From Mycolicibacterium chubuense (GTDB lineage Bacteria > Actinomycetota > Actinomycetes > Mycobacteriales > Mycobacteriaceae), in assembly GCF_001044255.1 (NCBI RefSeq), contig NZ_JYNX01000062.1, forward strand, positions 19,866-83,865: DNA of 64,000 nt. The letters are read 5' to 3'. How positions within the stretch are numbered: the first letter of the stretch is position 1; every line of letters starts with the position of its first letter. Positions 49,811 to 57,204 of this stretch are shown here, in pieces. The notes beneath the pieces are model-generated. The model was not told the origin of the DNA, did not search any database, and was given only the letters and a program-made list of their open reading frames with translations. The position numbers and the translations under genes are program-made.

Positions 49811-50098
49811 TCACTTCTTGGGGAGGAAGGGGAACAGGTCGATGCCGGTGTGGTGAATGATCGTCGTGCGGGTGATCCACAGGACCGCGGTCACGATCAC
49901 CCAGCCGACGAACACGAACAGCGCCACACCGAAGAACTTGAGGGCCGGATTCGGCGCGACGGCGGCGGTGCCGTCGGTGCCGTCGTCACCCGCACCGCGT
50001 GAGAACGCCACCAGGCCGGTGGCGAAGATCGCCGGCAGGCCCGCGCCGAGAACGAGACCGATGACGAGCACCTTGAGGATGCTCTCCAGGTAAGTCAT
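49811..50098 (-). CDS. Small membrane protein (Rv0544c-type)
   Basis: 95 residues with two transmembrane helices (about 10-35 and 55-78) and a Gly/Asp-rich loop between. Conserved position downstream of pitA. GAAGGAAA lies 6 nt before the ATG. Function unknown; the location suggests an accessory role for the phosphate transporter. The DUF3349 gene follows. Confidence 0.85.
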   Translation of the reverse strand: MTYLESILKVLVIGLVLGAGLPAIFATGLVAFSRGAGDDGTDGTAAVAPNPALKFFGVALFVFVGWVIVTAVLWITRTTIIHHTGIDLFPFLPKK

Positions 50099-50124
50099 GG
50101 GATTTCCTTCGCTGTCGGCGTCGG

Positions 50125-51384
50125 TCAGACCGCGGCGGCCGGCTTGGACTCTGCGGGCGGGGCGTCGCGCACCTCGGCCGGGACCACCGAGTTGGTAGAG
50201 GTATCCCAGTCGGCGTTGACATTGCGGTGGTCCACCTTCTGCTGCTGCGCCCGCCACCACATGTAGAAGGAAAGGCCGACCAGGATCAGGAAGATCAGGC
50301 CGTCACCGGCCAGCGCCGCGCCGGTGAGCCTTTCGACGACATGGGACAGCCAGAACGCGAGCGCGCCGACCAGTGCGGCTGCGGGCAGCGTGACCAGCCA
50401 CGCGACCGCCATCCGGCCCGCGACCGCCCAGCGCACCTCGGCACCCGGCTTTCCGACGCCGCTGCCCAGGATCGACCCGGTCGCGACGTGCGTGGTGGAC
50501 AGCGCCATGCCGGCGGCGCTGGAGCTCAGGATGATCGCGGCCGACGACGCCTCGGCGGCCAGGCCCTGCGGGGACTCGATCTCGACCAGGCCCTTGCCCA
50601 GCGTGCGGATGACCCGCCAGCCACCGATGTAGGTGCCCAGGCCGATCGCGACGGCGCAGCTGAAGATGATCCAGAACGGCAGCCCGTTCGCCTTCACATC
50701 GCCGGTGAGGTGGCCCGTGGTGATCAGCGCCAGCGCGATCACGCCCATGGTCTTCTGCGCGTCGTTGGTGCCGTGCGAGAGCGCCACCAGCGAGGCGGTG
50801 GCGATCTGGCCCCAGCGGAAGCCCTGCTCGCGACGGTTCTTCATCACCTTGCGGGTGATCCGGTAGACCAGCCAGGTGCCGCACGCGGCGACCAGGCACG
50901 CGATCACCGGAGCGGCGACGGCGGGGATCAGCACCTTCTGGGTGACGCCGGTCCAGTTGACGCCGTTCAGCCCGACCGCGGCGAGGCCCGCGCCGATCAG
51001 ACCACCGAACAGGGCGTGCGAGGAACTCGACGGGATGCCGAACAGCCAGGTGAGCAGGTTCCACAGGATGCCGCCGATCAGGCCGGCGAAAATGATGGTC
51101 AACCCGGTCGAGGCGTCGATCGACGGCAGCAGCGCGCCGGTCTTGCTGTCCTGGATCTTGAGCACCGACGTCGTGACGGTGACCGCGACCTCGACCGACA
51201 GGAAGGCGCCGACCAGGTTGAGGACGCCGGCGAGCAGCACCGCCGTCTTCGGCTTGAGAGCACCCGTCGCGATCGACGTCGCCATCGCGTTGCCGGTGTC
51301 GTGGAACCCGTTGGTGAAGTCGAACGCCAGTGCTGTGACGATCAACAGCACCAGGATGATGAACTCTGCGCTCATGGCGCTCAT
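50125..51384 (-). CDS. pitA: Low-affinity phosphate transporter PitA
   Basis: 419 residues, PiT family. Transports metal-phosphate with protons across the cytoplasmic membrane. Two signature repeats are visible: 'ALAFDFTNGFHDTGNAMATS' near the N-terminus and 'VALSHGTNDAQKTMGVIALA' in the second half, with about ten hydrophobic helices. A C-terminal hydrophilic tail of about 45 residues ends 'ESKPAAAV'. Start uncertain: ATG 51384 has GGAG upstream, ATG 51375 would remove three residues, and an ATG at 51420 is also in frame. A Pho-box-like direct repeat lies 87 bp upstream. Confidence 0.95.
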   Translation of the reverse strand: MSAMSAEFIILVLLIVTALAFDFTNGFHDTGNAMATSIATGALKPKTAVLLAGVLNLVGAFLSVEVAVTVTTSVLKIQDSKTGALLPSIDASTGLTIIFAGLIGGILWNLLTWLFGIPSSSSHALFGGLIGAGLAAVGLNGVNWTGVTQKVLIPAVAAPVIACLVAACGTWLVYRITRKVMKNRREQGFRWGQIATASLVALSHGTNDAQKTMGVIALALITTGHLTGDVKANGLPFWIIFSCAVAIGLGTYIGGWRVIRTLGKGLVEIESPQGLAAEASSAAIILSSSAAGMALSTTHVATGSILGSGVGKPGAEVRWAVAGRMAVAWLVTLPAAALVGALAFWLSHVVERLTGAALAGDGLIFLILVGLSFYMWWRAQQQKVDHRNVNADWDTSTNSVVPAEVRDAPPAESKPAAAV

Positions 51385-51470
51385 TCTGCTGGTCTCCGAT
51401 TGCTTTTGACTAATCGACATTGACCCGAAACCGAGAGGCCAAAAGGCACTTTTTCTGCTGCAGGCCAGGT

Positions 51471-51492
51471 GTTCATCTGATGTTCATCTTGC
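51471..51492 (+). promoter_or_regulatory. Pho box (RegX3/PhoP-type direct repeat)
   Basis: Two adjacent 11-mers, GTTCATCTGAT and GTTCATCTTGC, 11-bp period. They match the actinobacterial Pho-box unit G(G/T)TCAYYYRSS over the first eight bases, with departures only in the last three positions. Located between pitA (87 bp to its start) and the DUF3349/menE pair (105 bp to its start). Confidence 0.6.
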
Positions 51493-51597
51493 CGCCCGGA
51501 GCCGTTGCCCGCGCACAGCTCTCGTGCCGTGTCGGGCAGGTCCCGGGGCTACTATCGACCTGCCGAAGGCGGATCGCCCGGCGGTCGTTCGTGGGAG

Positions 51598-51930
51598 ATG
51601 GCGTTGACCAAGTTTCTGGCCAAGATCGTGGCGTGGATCTCGGCCGGGTACCCGGAGGGGGTGCCCGGCCCCGATCGCGTCCCGCTGTTGGCGCTGCTGC
51701 GCCGCCGCCTGACCGACGACGAGGTCAAAGCCGTCGTCGCCGAACTCACCGCCCGCGCGGAGTTCGGTGATCCGACGGCCAATGGGATCGACCGCGTGGA
51801 CATCGGGGTGCTGATCACCCAGATCACCGACGATCTGCCCTCCCCCGACGATGTGGAGCGCGTGCGCGAGCGGCTGGCGGCTCAGGGATGGCCGCTGGAC
51901 GACCCCCGCGACAGCGAGGACACCCCATAG
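51598..51930 (+). CDS. DUF3349 protein, second copy
   Basis: 110 residues, paralog of the gene at 49499: 'IVAWISAGYPEGVPGPDRVP' then 'LLALLRRRLTDDEVKAVVAE' and 'RLAAQGWPLDD'. The acidic tail is longer. The ATG was chosen from the GTGGGAG context. menE overlaps its 3' end by 43 nt, so the two are co-expressed. H37Rv has a single copy at this locus as I recall, so this is a local duplication or an ancient second copy. Confidence 0.87.
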   Translation: MALTKFLAKIVAWISAGYPEGVPGPDRVPLLALLRRRLTDDEVKAVVAELTARAEFGDPTANGIDRVDIGVLITQITDDLPSPDDVERVRERLAAQGWPLDDPRDSEDTP

Positions 51931-53075
51931 CCGCGCTGCGCCCCCTCGCCGTCGGTTCAGGCGCCGCGGCGCTGTCCGCGATGAATGCGATCGGCGACGC
52001 GCTCGACGCCCGGGCCACCCTGCTGCCGGTGCCCGCCGACGATCCCGAGCAGTCCGCCGCCACGGCCCGCGCTCTGCGGGCCGGCGAGCCGATCGACGAC
52101 ACGGTGGCCGCCGTGCTGTCCACGTCGGGCACCACGGGCATCCCGAAGGGCGCGATGTTGACCGCGGCAGCGCTGCTCGCCAGCGCCGGCGCCACCCACG
52201 ACCGGCTCGGGGGTCCCGGCCGCTGGCTGCTGGCGCTGCCGGCCTACCACGTCGCCGGATTCCAGGTGCTGGTGCGCAGCGTGGTGGCGGGCACCACCCC
52301 GGTGGCCGTGCCCGCGGGTGCCGGCCCGGCCGAGCTGACGGCCGCGATCGAGACGATGGGTCCAGGCCGCCGGTACGCCTCGCTGGTCGCCGTCCAGCTG
52401 GACAAGGCGCTCGGGGATCCGAGGGCGACCGCGGCGCTGGCCTCGCTGGACGCGATCCTGATCGGCGGCGGCCCGATGCCGGCGACCATTGCCGAAAGGG
52501 CGAGTGCAGCAAAGCTTTCGGTTATTCGGACCTACGGGATGAGCGAGACGGCGGGCGGCTGCGTCTACGACGGGGTCCCGTTGACCGGGGTGCGGGTGTC
52601 GCTCGACGACGCGGGCCGGATCTCACTGGGCGGGCCGACGGTGGCGTCGGGCTACCGGAACCCGGTGACGCCGGACCCGTTCGCCGAACCGGGCTGGTTC
52701 CGCACTGATGACATTGGCGCAGTAAATGATTCGGGTGTGCTGAGAGTGCTCGGTCGGGTCGATGACGCGATCAGCACGGGAGGTCTGACGGTGTTGCCGG
52801 GGCTGGTGGAAGCGGCGGTGGCCACGCACCCCGCGGTGGCCGACTGCGCGGTGTTCGGGGTGGCCGACGAACGACTGGGGCAGCGTGTCGTCGCCGCCGT
52901 CGTTGTCGTGGACGGGGCGACGATCACGCTGCCCGAGTTGCGTTCTCATGTCAGCGCGGCGTTGTCGGCGACGGCGGCACCCCGGGAGGTGCACGTCGTC
53001 GACGAACTGCCGCGGCGCGGGATCGGGAAGATCGATCGCCGCGAGCTCATCCGCCGGTTCGGCGGAGAAGGCTAG
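51888..53075 (+). CDS. menE: o-Succinylbenzoate-CoA ligase MenE
   Basis: 395 residues. ANL superfamily: activates o-succinylbenzoate to its CoA ester. Short MenE form: A3 'AAVLSTSGTTGIPKGAMLTA', 'ALPAYHVAGFQVLVRSVVAG', 'RTYGMSETAGGCVYDGVPLT' (A5), 'GWFRTDDIGAVNDSGVLRVL' (A7), 'GRVDDAISTGGLTVLPGLVE' (A8), Lys in 'RRGIGKIDRRELIRRF' (A10). The N-terminal domain is shortened as in mycobacterial MenE. The ATG at 51888 is the only convenient in-frame start near the homologous region and gives a 43-nt overlap with the DUF3349 gene; start not certain. Confidence 0.94.
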   Translation: MAAGRPPRQRGHPIAALRPLAVGSGAAALSAMNAIGDALDARATLLPVPADDPEQSAATARALRAGEPIDDTVAAVLSTSGTTGIPKGAMLTAAALLASAGATHDRLGGPGRWLLALPAYHVAGFQVLVRSVVAGTTPVAVPAGAGPAELTAAIETMGPGRRYASLVAVQLDKALGDPRATAALASLDAILIGGGPMPATIAERASAAKLSVIRTYGMSETAGGCVYDGVPLTGVRVSLDDAGRISLGGPTVASGYRNPVTPDPFAEPGWFRTDDIGAVNDSGVLRVLGRVDDAISTGGLTVLPGLVEAAVATHPAVADCAVFGVADERLGQRVVAAVVVVDGATITLPELRSHVSAALSATAAPREVHVVDELPRRGIGKIDRRELIRRFGGEG

Positions 53076-53245
53076 CTGGTGAACTTGTCCTTGATGTTCT
53101 CGCCGACCTTCTTGGCGCCCGAGACGCCCTGATCCTTCTTGCCTTCGGCCTTCAGGTCGTCGTTGCCGGTGATGTCACCGACCACTTCCTTGACCTGACC
53201 CACGGCGTCCTCGGCGGCGTTCTTGGCCTTGTCGATGAATCCCAT
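53072..53245 (-). CDS. CsbD-family stress protein
   Basis: 57 residues, hydrophilic and Lys/Gly/Asp-rich: 'MGFIDKAKNAAEDAVGQVKE', 'VVGDITGNDDLKAEGKKDQG', as in CsbD proteins, which are general-stress induced and of unknown function. Last gene of the Asp23 operon. ATG 53245 follows the phospholipase stop by 1 nt, with GAAGGG upstream inside that gene; ATG 53254 overlaps the stop and is less likely. Confidence 0.88.
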   Translation of the reverse strand: MGFIDKAKNAAEDAVGQVKEVVGDITGNDDLKAEGKKDQGVSGAKKVGENIKDKFTS

Positions 53246-53246
53246 G

Positions 53247-54836
53247 TCACTCATCCCTTCTCGTGTTCGCAGCACCCGCTGCGGGTGCCGACACAGGTTG
53301 GTCGTCCCCGGCGTCGCGATCCGAACGCGCCAGGGACGTGATGTGCGACACGACAGCGGGATACACCTGCGACACCGGCCACATCACCAGACCGTGCACC
53401 AGGCTGCCGAAGCCCTCGAGCAGGGAGGAGGGGACGTGGTCGGGATCCATCAGATCGTTCTCCCCGAACGGCCCGGCGTCCCCGGAGACCATGTGCCGGG
53501 TGAACTTCCGCAGCGACCGTCCCGTGCTGCGCAGCGCATTGACGGTGGCCAGGAACGAGCCACGCCGCTCCAGTTCCGCCCGGAAGTCGCTCACCGAGAC
53601 ACCCAGGTGCTCGGACACCAGATCGTCTCGGGCGAGCAGGATTTCGTGGGCGACGTCGGGGCGGTCGCCGGCCTCGACCGCGACGTCGCACTCGCTGTCG
53701 AAGCCGAGTGACCGGTTGTTCAGGTTCGACGACCCGATGCGCAGCAGGCGGTCATCGATCACCATCACCTTGGAATGGACGTAGACCGACATGCCGCCGG
53801 TGGTGACGGGCCAGTAGACGCCGAAGCGGTTGTGCTCGTCGGCTTTCCACAGTTTGCGCAGGAGCCGCTCGCGGGCGCTGTCCATCGACTCCTGCTCGAG
53901 CCGGCTCTCCGAGCTGCGGGGCAGGATGATCACGACCTCGGGGCCGTCAGGCTCGCGCAGCCGCGCGGCGAGCGCGTCGGCCAGCCGCCTCGACGCGAGG
54001 TACTGGTTCTCCAGGTAGATGACCGAGCGGGCCTGCCGGATCGCGGCGAGGTTGAGCGCCTCGACTTCGCGGACCTCCGGGCGGGTGCGCAGCGGGGGCT
54101 GTGTACGGGCGATGGCGACGTCGACGTCGCGCACCGCGGGGTTCAGGCCGCGCGGCCACACCGGCCCCACGGGGCTGACCGGGTGCAGCGTCACACCGGT
54201 CGCATCGTGCCACCGCTGGCGCGCCTGATCGGCCAGCGCTCTGGCCGCGTGGTCGTCGACCACCGCGGCCACCTCGTGCCGAGGACCGTAGGTGTGTCCC
54301 GCCGCCGAACGGCCGTGGTCGTGGCGCTCGTGTTCGCGCCGGTCCCAGCGACCGAGGGTGAGGTCGATGCCGCCGCAGAACGCCACCGCGTCGTCGATGA
54401 CGACGATCTTCTGGTGGTGCACCGCGCCAGTGGGACGGGCGCCGTCGACGGCGAAATGCATGCGCGGCAGGGTCAGCCGGTTCACCAGCGACACCGGGGT
54501 GAGACCGAACCAGAACCCGTCGAGCGCGGGCAGCAGCTTGAGATTGGACTTGAGCAGGTAGATCTCGAGCTCGGGGCGACGCCACACCAGCCAGGTCAGG
54601 AACAGCCCGAGATGGTTGGGGCCGCTCAGCGACGCCCCGGTGGGCTCGAAGGCGGTGCGGGCGTCGAGATCCCAACCGATCAGCATGATCCGCCGGCGCG
54701 CCCCGAGCATGGCCTCTTTGACGTAGTAGAGGTAGTCGGCGCCGTCGACGATGCGGCTGAAGCGCCCGGCGCGTTCCGTGCGCCAGCACGTCACGCCGGG
54801 CACCAGCACCTGGCCGCCCTGCCCGACTGCCGTCAT
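53247..54836 (-). CDS. Phospholipase D-type (cardiolipin synthase-like) enzyme
   Basis: 529 residues with two HxKxxxxD motifs: 'GAVHHQKIVVIDDAVAFCGG' (about residue 140) and 'VYVHSKVMVIDDRLLRIGSS' (about 360), so a complete PLD active site. The N-terminal part has 'RRIMLIGWDLDARTAFEP'. The C-terminal 100 residues are not part of the core fold. Relatives cleave or make phospholipids such as cardiolipin. ATG overlaps the upstream stop as ATGA. It sits in an operon with Asp23/Gls24-like proteins and CsbD, pointing to envelope maintenance under stress. Confidence 0.88.
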   Translation of the reverse strand: MTAVGQGGQVLVPGVTCWRTERAGRFSRIVDGADYLYYVKEAMLGARRRIMLIGWDLDARTAFEPTGASLSGPNHLGLFLTWLVWRRPELEIYLLKSNLKLLPALDGFWFGLTPVSLVNRLTLPRMHFAVDGARPTGAVHHQKIVVIDDAVAFCGGIDLTLGRWDRREHERHDHGRSAAGHTYGPRHEVAAVVDDHAARALADQARQRWHDATGVTLHPVSPVGPVWPRGLNPAVRDVDVAIARTQPPLRTRPEVREVEALNLAAIRQARSVIYLENQYLASRRLADALAARLREPDGPEVVIILPRSSESRLEQESMDSARERLLRKLWKADEHNRFGVYWPVTTGGMSVYVHSKVMVIDDRLLRIGSSNLNNRSLGFDSECDVAVEAGDRPDVAHEILLARDDLVSEHLGVSVSDFRAELERRGSFLATVNALRSTGRSLRKFTRHMVSGDAGPFGENDLMDPDHVPSSLLEGFGSLVHGLVMWPVSQVYPAVVSHITSLARSDRDAGDDQPVSAPAAGAANTRRDE

Positions 54837-55378
54837 CGCACGACGGCCCCGGCCTTGGTGTCGATGTGCAGGATGGTCCGCAGGGCGACGCTGTCGCCCA
54901 GCATGACCGCGGCGGTGCGGGCGGCCTCGTCGGCGGCGCCCACGGCGGCGGGCAGGCCGTGCCGGGCCGGCACCCGCGCGGTCAGGGTGATCGTCGGACG
55001 CCCGCGCAGCACCGAGGCCGCACCGGACGCCTTGGTCACCGCGGCGTCGGCACCCAGCGCGTCGGCTGCCGCGGACGCGACCGATGTGGCGTCGGCGGTC
55101 GACCCGGCGTCACCGGGCAGGCTCACCCGGCTGGCCCTGGCCGCCCACCGGTGCGCGGCCAGCCACCGCAGTGCCAGCAGGATCAACACGATCCCGGCGC
55201 CGCCTGCCGCCCACGGCCACCAGGACGTCGCCATCCAGTCGCCCAGGGGCGTCTGCACGGCGCGGTTCGCGCCGATGACGCCTTTGTGCCAGGCGACGGC
55301 GGCCAGACCCAGGGCGAGCAGGCCCAAGCCGGTCAGAAACGTGACGGTGCGGTCGAAGCCGACGGACATGCGGCTCAT
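54833..55378 (-). CDS. Asp23-operon membrane protein B (AmaP-like position)
   Basis: 181 residues. Two N-terminal transmembrane helices (about 13-30 and 50-70) followed by a cytoplasmic Asp23-like alpha/beta region with 'RGRPTITLTARVPARHGLPA'. The topology matches the membrane anchor proteins that tether Asp23 in Gram-positive bacteria (AmaP). Starts at ATG 55378 overlapping the previous stop (ATGA); an in-frame ATG at 55369 is an alternative. Function inferred from operon only. Confidence 0.78.
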   Translation of the reverse strand: MSRMSVGFDRTVTFLTGLGLLALGLAAVAWHKGVIGANRAVQTPLGDWMATSWWPWAAGGAGIVLILLALRWLAAHRWAARASRVSLPGDAGSTADATSVASAAADALGADAAVTKASGAASVLRGRPTITLTARVPARHGLPAAVGAADEAARTAAVMLGDSVALRTILHIDTKAGAVVR

Positions 55379-55947
55379 GAGGTCTCCTCGGTTCGGGTGC
55401 GGACGACGACTCGGGGCGGGTGCTCGAGCGCACCCAGGGTCTGGGTCACCGCGTCGGTGATGGTGCTGCGCAGCGCGCCGCCGTCGTCGCGGGTGACCCG
55501 GCAGCGCAGCACGACGCGACGCTTGGAGGCGGTCGCCCGCGCGTCGACCACGCCGGCCACGTCGCGGGCGCGGGCGGCGGCCAACTTGGCGATGCCGTCC
55601 ACGCTCAGATAGATCGGCGTCTCGGCGCGCACCGCGACCGCGGTGCGCCGGCGGGGCGACAGCGCGATCACCATCAGCAGCAGGCCGAGCAGAACCAGCA
55701 CCACACCCGCGGGAACCAGCCAGCCGCCGGGGGTGATCCCGTCGACCGTGTCGGCGACCGCGGGCAGCCAGGTGGACCCGGACGCCCAGCCCAGCCCGAC
55801 GACCGCGTCGCGGACGGCGACCCCGCCGGCGGCGGCCAGGACGAGCGCCAGGGCCACCGCGACCTTGCTGGCCCCGGCCGCGGCGACCGGTGTGGGTCCT
55901 GGTCGCAGCGAAACATGCTGCGCTGCAGGTGTTTCCAGCGTTGTCAT
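55375..55947 (-). CDS. DUF6286-like membrane protein
   Basis: 190 residues. Two hydrophobic helices (about 25-45 and 75-95) and a C-terminal cytoplasmic domain with 'TPIYLSVDGIAKLAAARARD' and 'RVVLRCRVTRDDGGALRSTI' that resembles the conserved part of DUF6286/Asp23-like proteins. Overlapping ATGA junctions on both sides. A likely partner of the preceding small Asp23-like protein at the membrane. Confidence 0.77.
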   Translation of the reverse strand: MTTLETPAAQHVSLRPGPTPVAAAGASKVAVALALVLAAAGGVAVRDAVVGLGWASGSTWLPAVADTVDGITPGGWLVPAGVVLVLLGLLLMVIALSPRRRTAVAVRAETPIYLSVDGIAKLAAARARDVAGVVDARATASKRRVVLRCRVTRDDGGALRSTITDAVTQTLGALEHPPRVVVRTRTEETS

Positions 55948-56342
55948 GAGAGTGTCCTTCCGTTCGTGCGCCCCTCGGGGGTGACGATCGCCGCGACGTG
56001 CACGGTGATGCCGTCCACCACGAGCCCCGCGTGATCACGCAGCGCCGTGGTGATCCGGGAGCGCGCGTCCGCCGCCAGGGCCGCCAGCGGGCGGCCCCAC
56101 TCCGCGGCGATCTCCACCTCGGTGCGGACGTGATCGCCGGCGACGACGGCGTCGACGCGCGGCAGATCGTGGCCGATCAGGCCGCTGAGGGCCTTTCCGT
56201 GCCGCCGCACGCCCGGCGTGGTCAGCACGGCGGCCTCCACCAGATGCTCGATCGCGCGGCCGCGCACCTGCAGGCTGCCACGGTCACCGGGGTCGGTGAC
56301 CGGGGCAGCCGCGTCGAGCACGGCCGCGCCGGTCTCAGCCAC
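55944..56342 (-). CDS. Asp23/Gls24-like protein, short
   Basis: 132 residues. 'RGSLQVRGRAIEHLVEAAVL' and 'VDAVVAGDHVRTEVEIAAEW' with 'LRDHAGLVVDGITVHVAAIV' give the alternating strand pattern of Asp23/Gls24 (DUF322) proteins. Its first codons overlap the end of the small membrane protein gene by 8 nt. Together with the longer Asp23 gene at the head of the operon it suggests a hetero-oligomeric layer beneath the membrane. Confidence 0.78.
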   Translation of the reverse strand: MAETGAAVLDAAAPVTDPGDRGSLQVRGRAIEHLVEAAVLTTPGVRRHGKALSGLIGHDLPRVDAVVAGDHVRTEVEIAAEWGRPLAALAADARSRITTALRDHAGLVVDGITVHVAAIVTPEGRTNGRTLS

Positions 56343-56514
56343 GGCGCCGGCCCTGGAACCAGGTGGTCACGTCGAACTCGCCGTCGCGCTGTCCGCCGAT
56401 GACGTAGCCGATCGCGCCCAGGATCAGGGCGACGAGGAAGCCGGTGAAGCCACCCGCGGCCGCCGCCACCCCGAGGAGCACGCCGGCGAGCATGCCGACT
56501 GTTGCAGTGGTCAT
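56335..56514 (-). CDS. Small membrane protein (DUF2273-like)
   Basis: 59 residues with a Gly/Ala-rich helical hairpin ('MLAGVLLGVAAAAGGFTGFL', 'VALILGAIGYVIGGQRDGEF') and a short basic tail 'QGRRRG'. Such two-helix proteins accompany Asp23/AmaP genes. ATG 56514 with an AGGAGAAC ribosome-binding site upstream; a longer in-frame start is unlikely. Function unknown. Confidence 0.8.
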   Translation of the reverse strand: MTTATVGMLAGVLLGVAAAAGGFTGFLVALILGAIGYVIGGQRDGEFDVTTWFQGRRRG

Positions 56515-56549
56515 TGTTCGTTCTCCTCTGACGTTCGTCCGGGCGGCCG

Positions 56550-56990
56550 TCACTCGACCCGGCCGGAGCGATCGTCGGCGTCGTCGCCCTCGTCGGGGAC
56601 GTGGACGTCGTGCACCGTGATGTTCACCTCGACGACCTCCAGACCGGTCATGCGCTCCAGCGCGGAGATCACGTTACGGCGGATCCCCGAGGCGACATCG
56701 GAGATGGACACCCCGTACTCGGCGACGATATCGAGATCGACGGCCGCCTGCTTCTCCCCGACCTCGACCGAGACGCCCTGCGCGTAGTTGGTGGACGCAC
56801 CCGGGATGCGGTCGCGCAGCGCGCCGACCGCCCGGCTGGCATTGCCGCCGAGATCGTGCACTCCGTGCACCTCGCGGGCGGCCAGGCCGGCGATCTTCGA
56901 CACCACGACGTCGGCGATGGTCGTGTTGCCCTGGGTGGTCACCAACGGGCCGGCGGGCTTGGTGGCAACGGCGGTCGTCGAGCTGGTCAT
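56550..56990 (-). CDS. Asp23/Gls24 family envelope stress protein
   Basis: 146 residues. Classical Asp23 pattern: 'GNTTIADVVVSKIAGLAARE', 'VHGVHDLG', 'YAQGVSVEVGEKQAAVDLDI' and 'NVISALERMTGLEVVEVNIT'. Acidic C-terminal tail ('DEGDDADD'). In other Gram-positives Asp23 lines the membrane and affects cell wall genes. First gene of a seven-gene unit; AGGAGG lies 5 nt before the ATG. I looked for SigF/SigB-type promoters in the 214-bp gap upstream and found no clear match. Confidence 0.87.
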   Translation of the reverse strand: MTSSTTAVATKPAGPLVTTQGNTTIADVVVSKIAGLAAREVHGVHDLGGNASRAVGALRDRIPGASTNYAQGVSVEVGEKQAAVDLDIVAEYGVSISDVASGIRRNVISALERMTGLEVVEVNITVHDVHVPDEGDDADDRSGRVE

Positions 56991-57204
56991 GTCAGGTCCT
57001 CCTGTGTGGATGTGTTCGTCTTCGTACACGTCTTCTGTCGTGCGGCCCGACCTGATCCGAATGCCGGATCGGTGTAATCCGGCACACATCCCCACCATGG
57101 AGCAAATAGGCAGCGGTATCCAATACCCTTTGCGGCTCGGCGGGCAAACCCACGTCACCGACGTGTCAGACCTCGTGCCGCGCCCGATCCCTAGGCTGTC
57201 GGAC

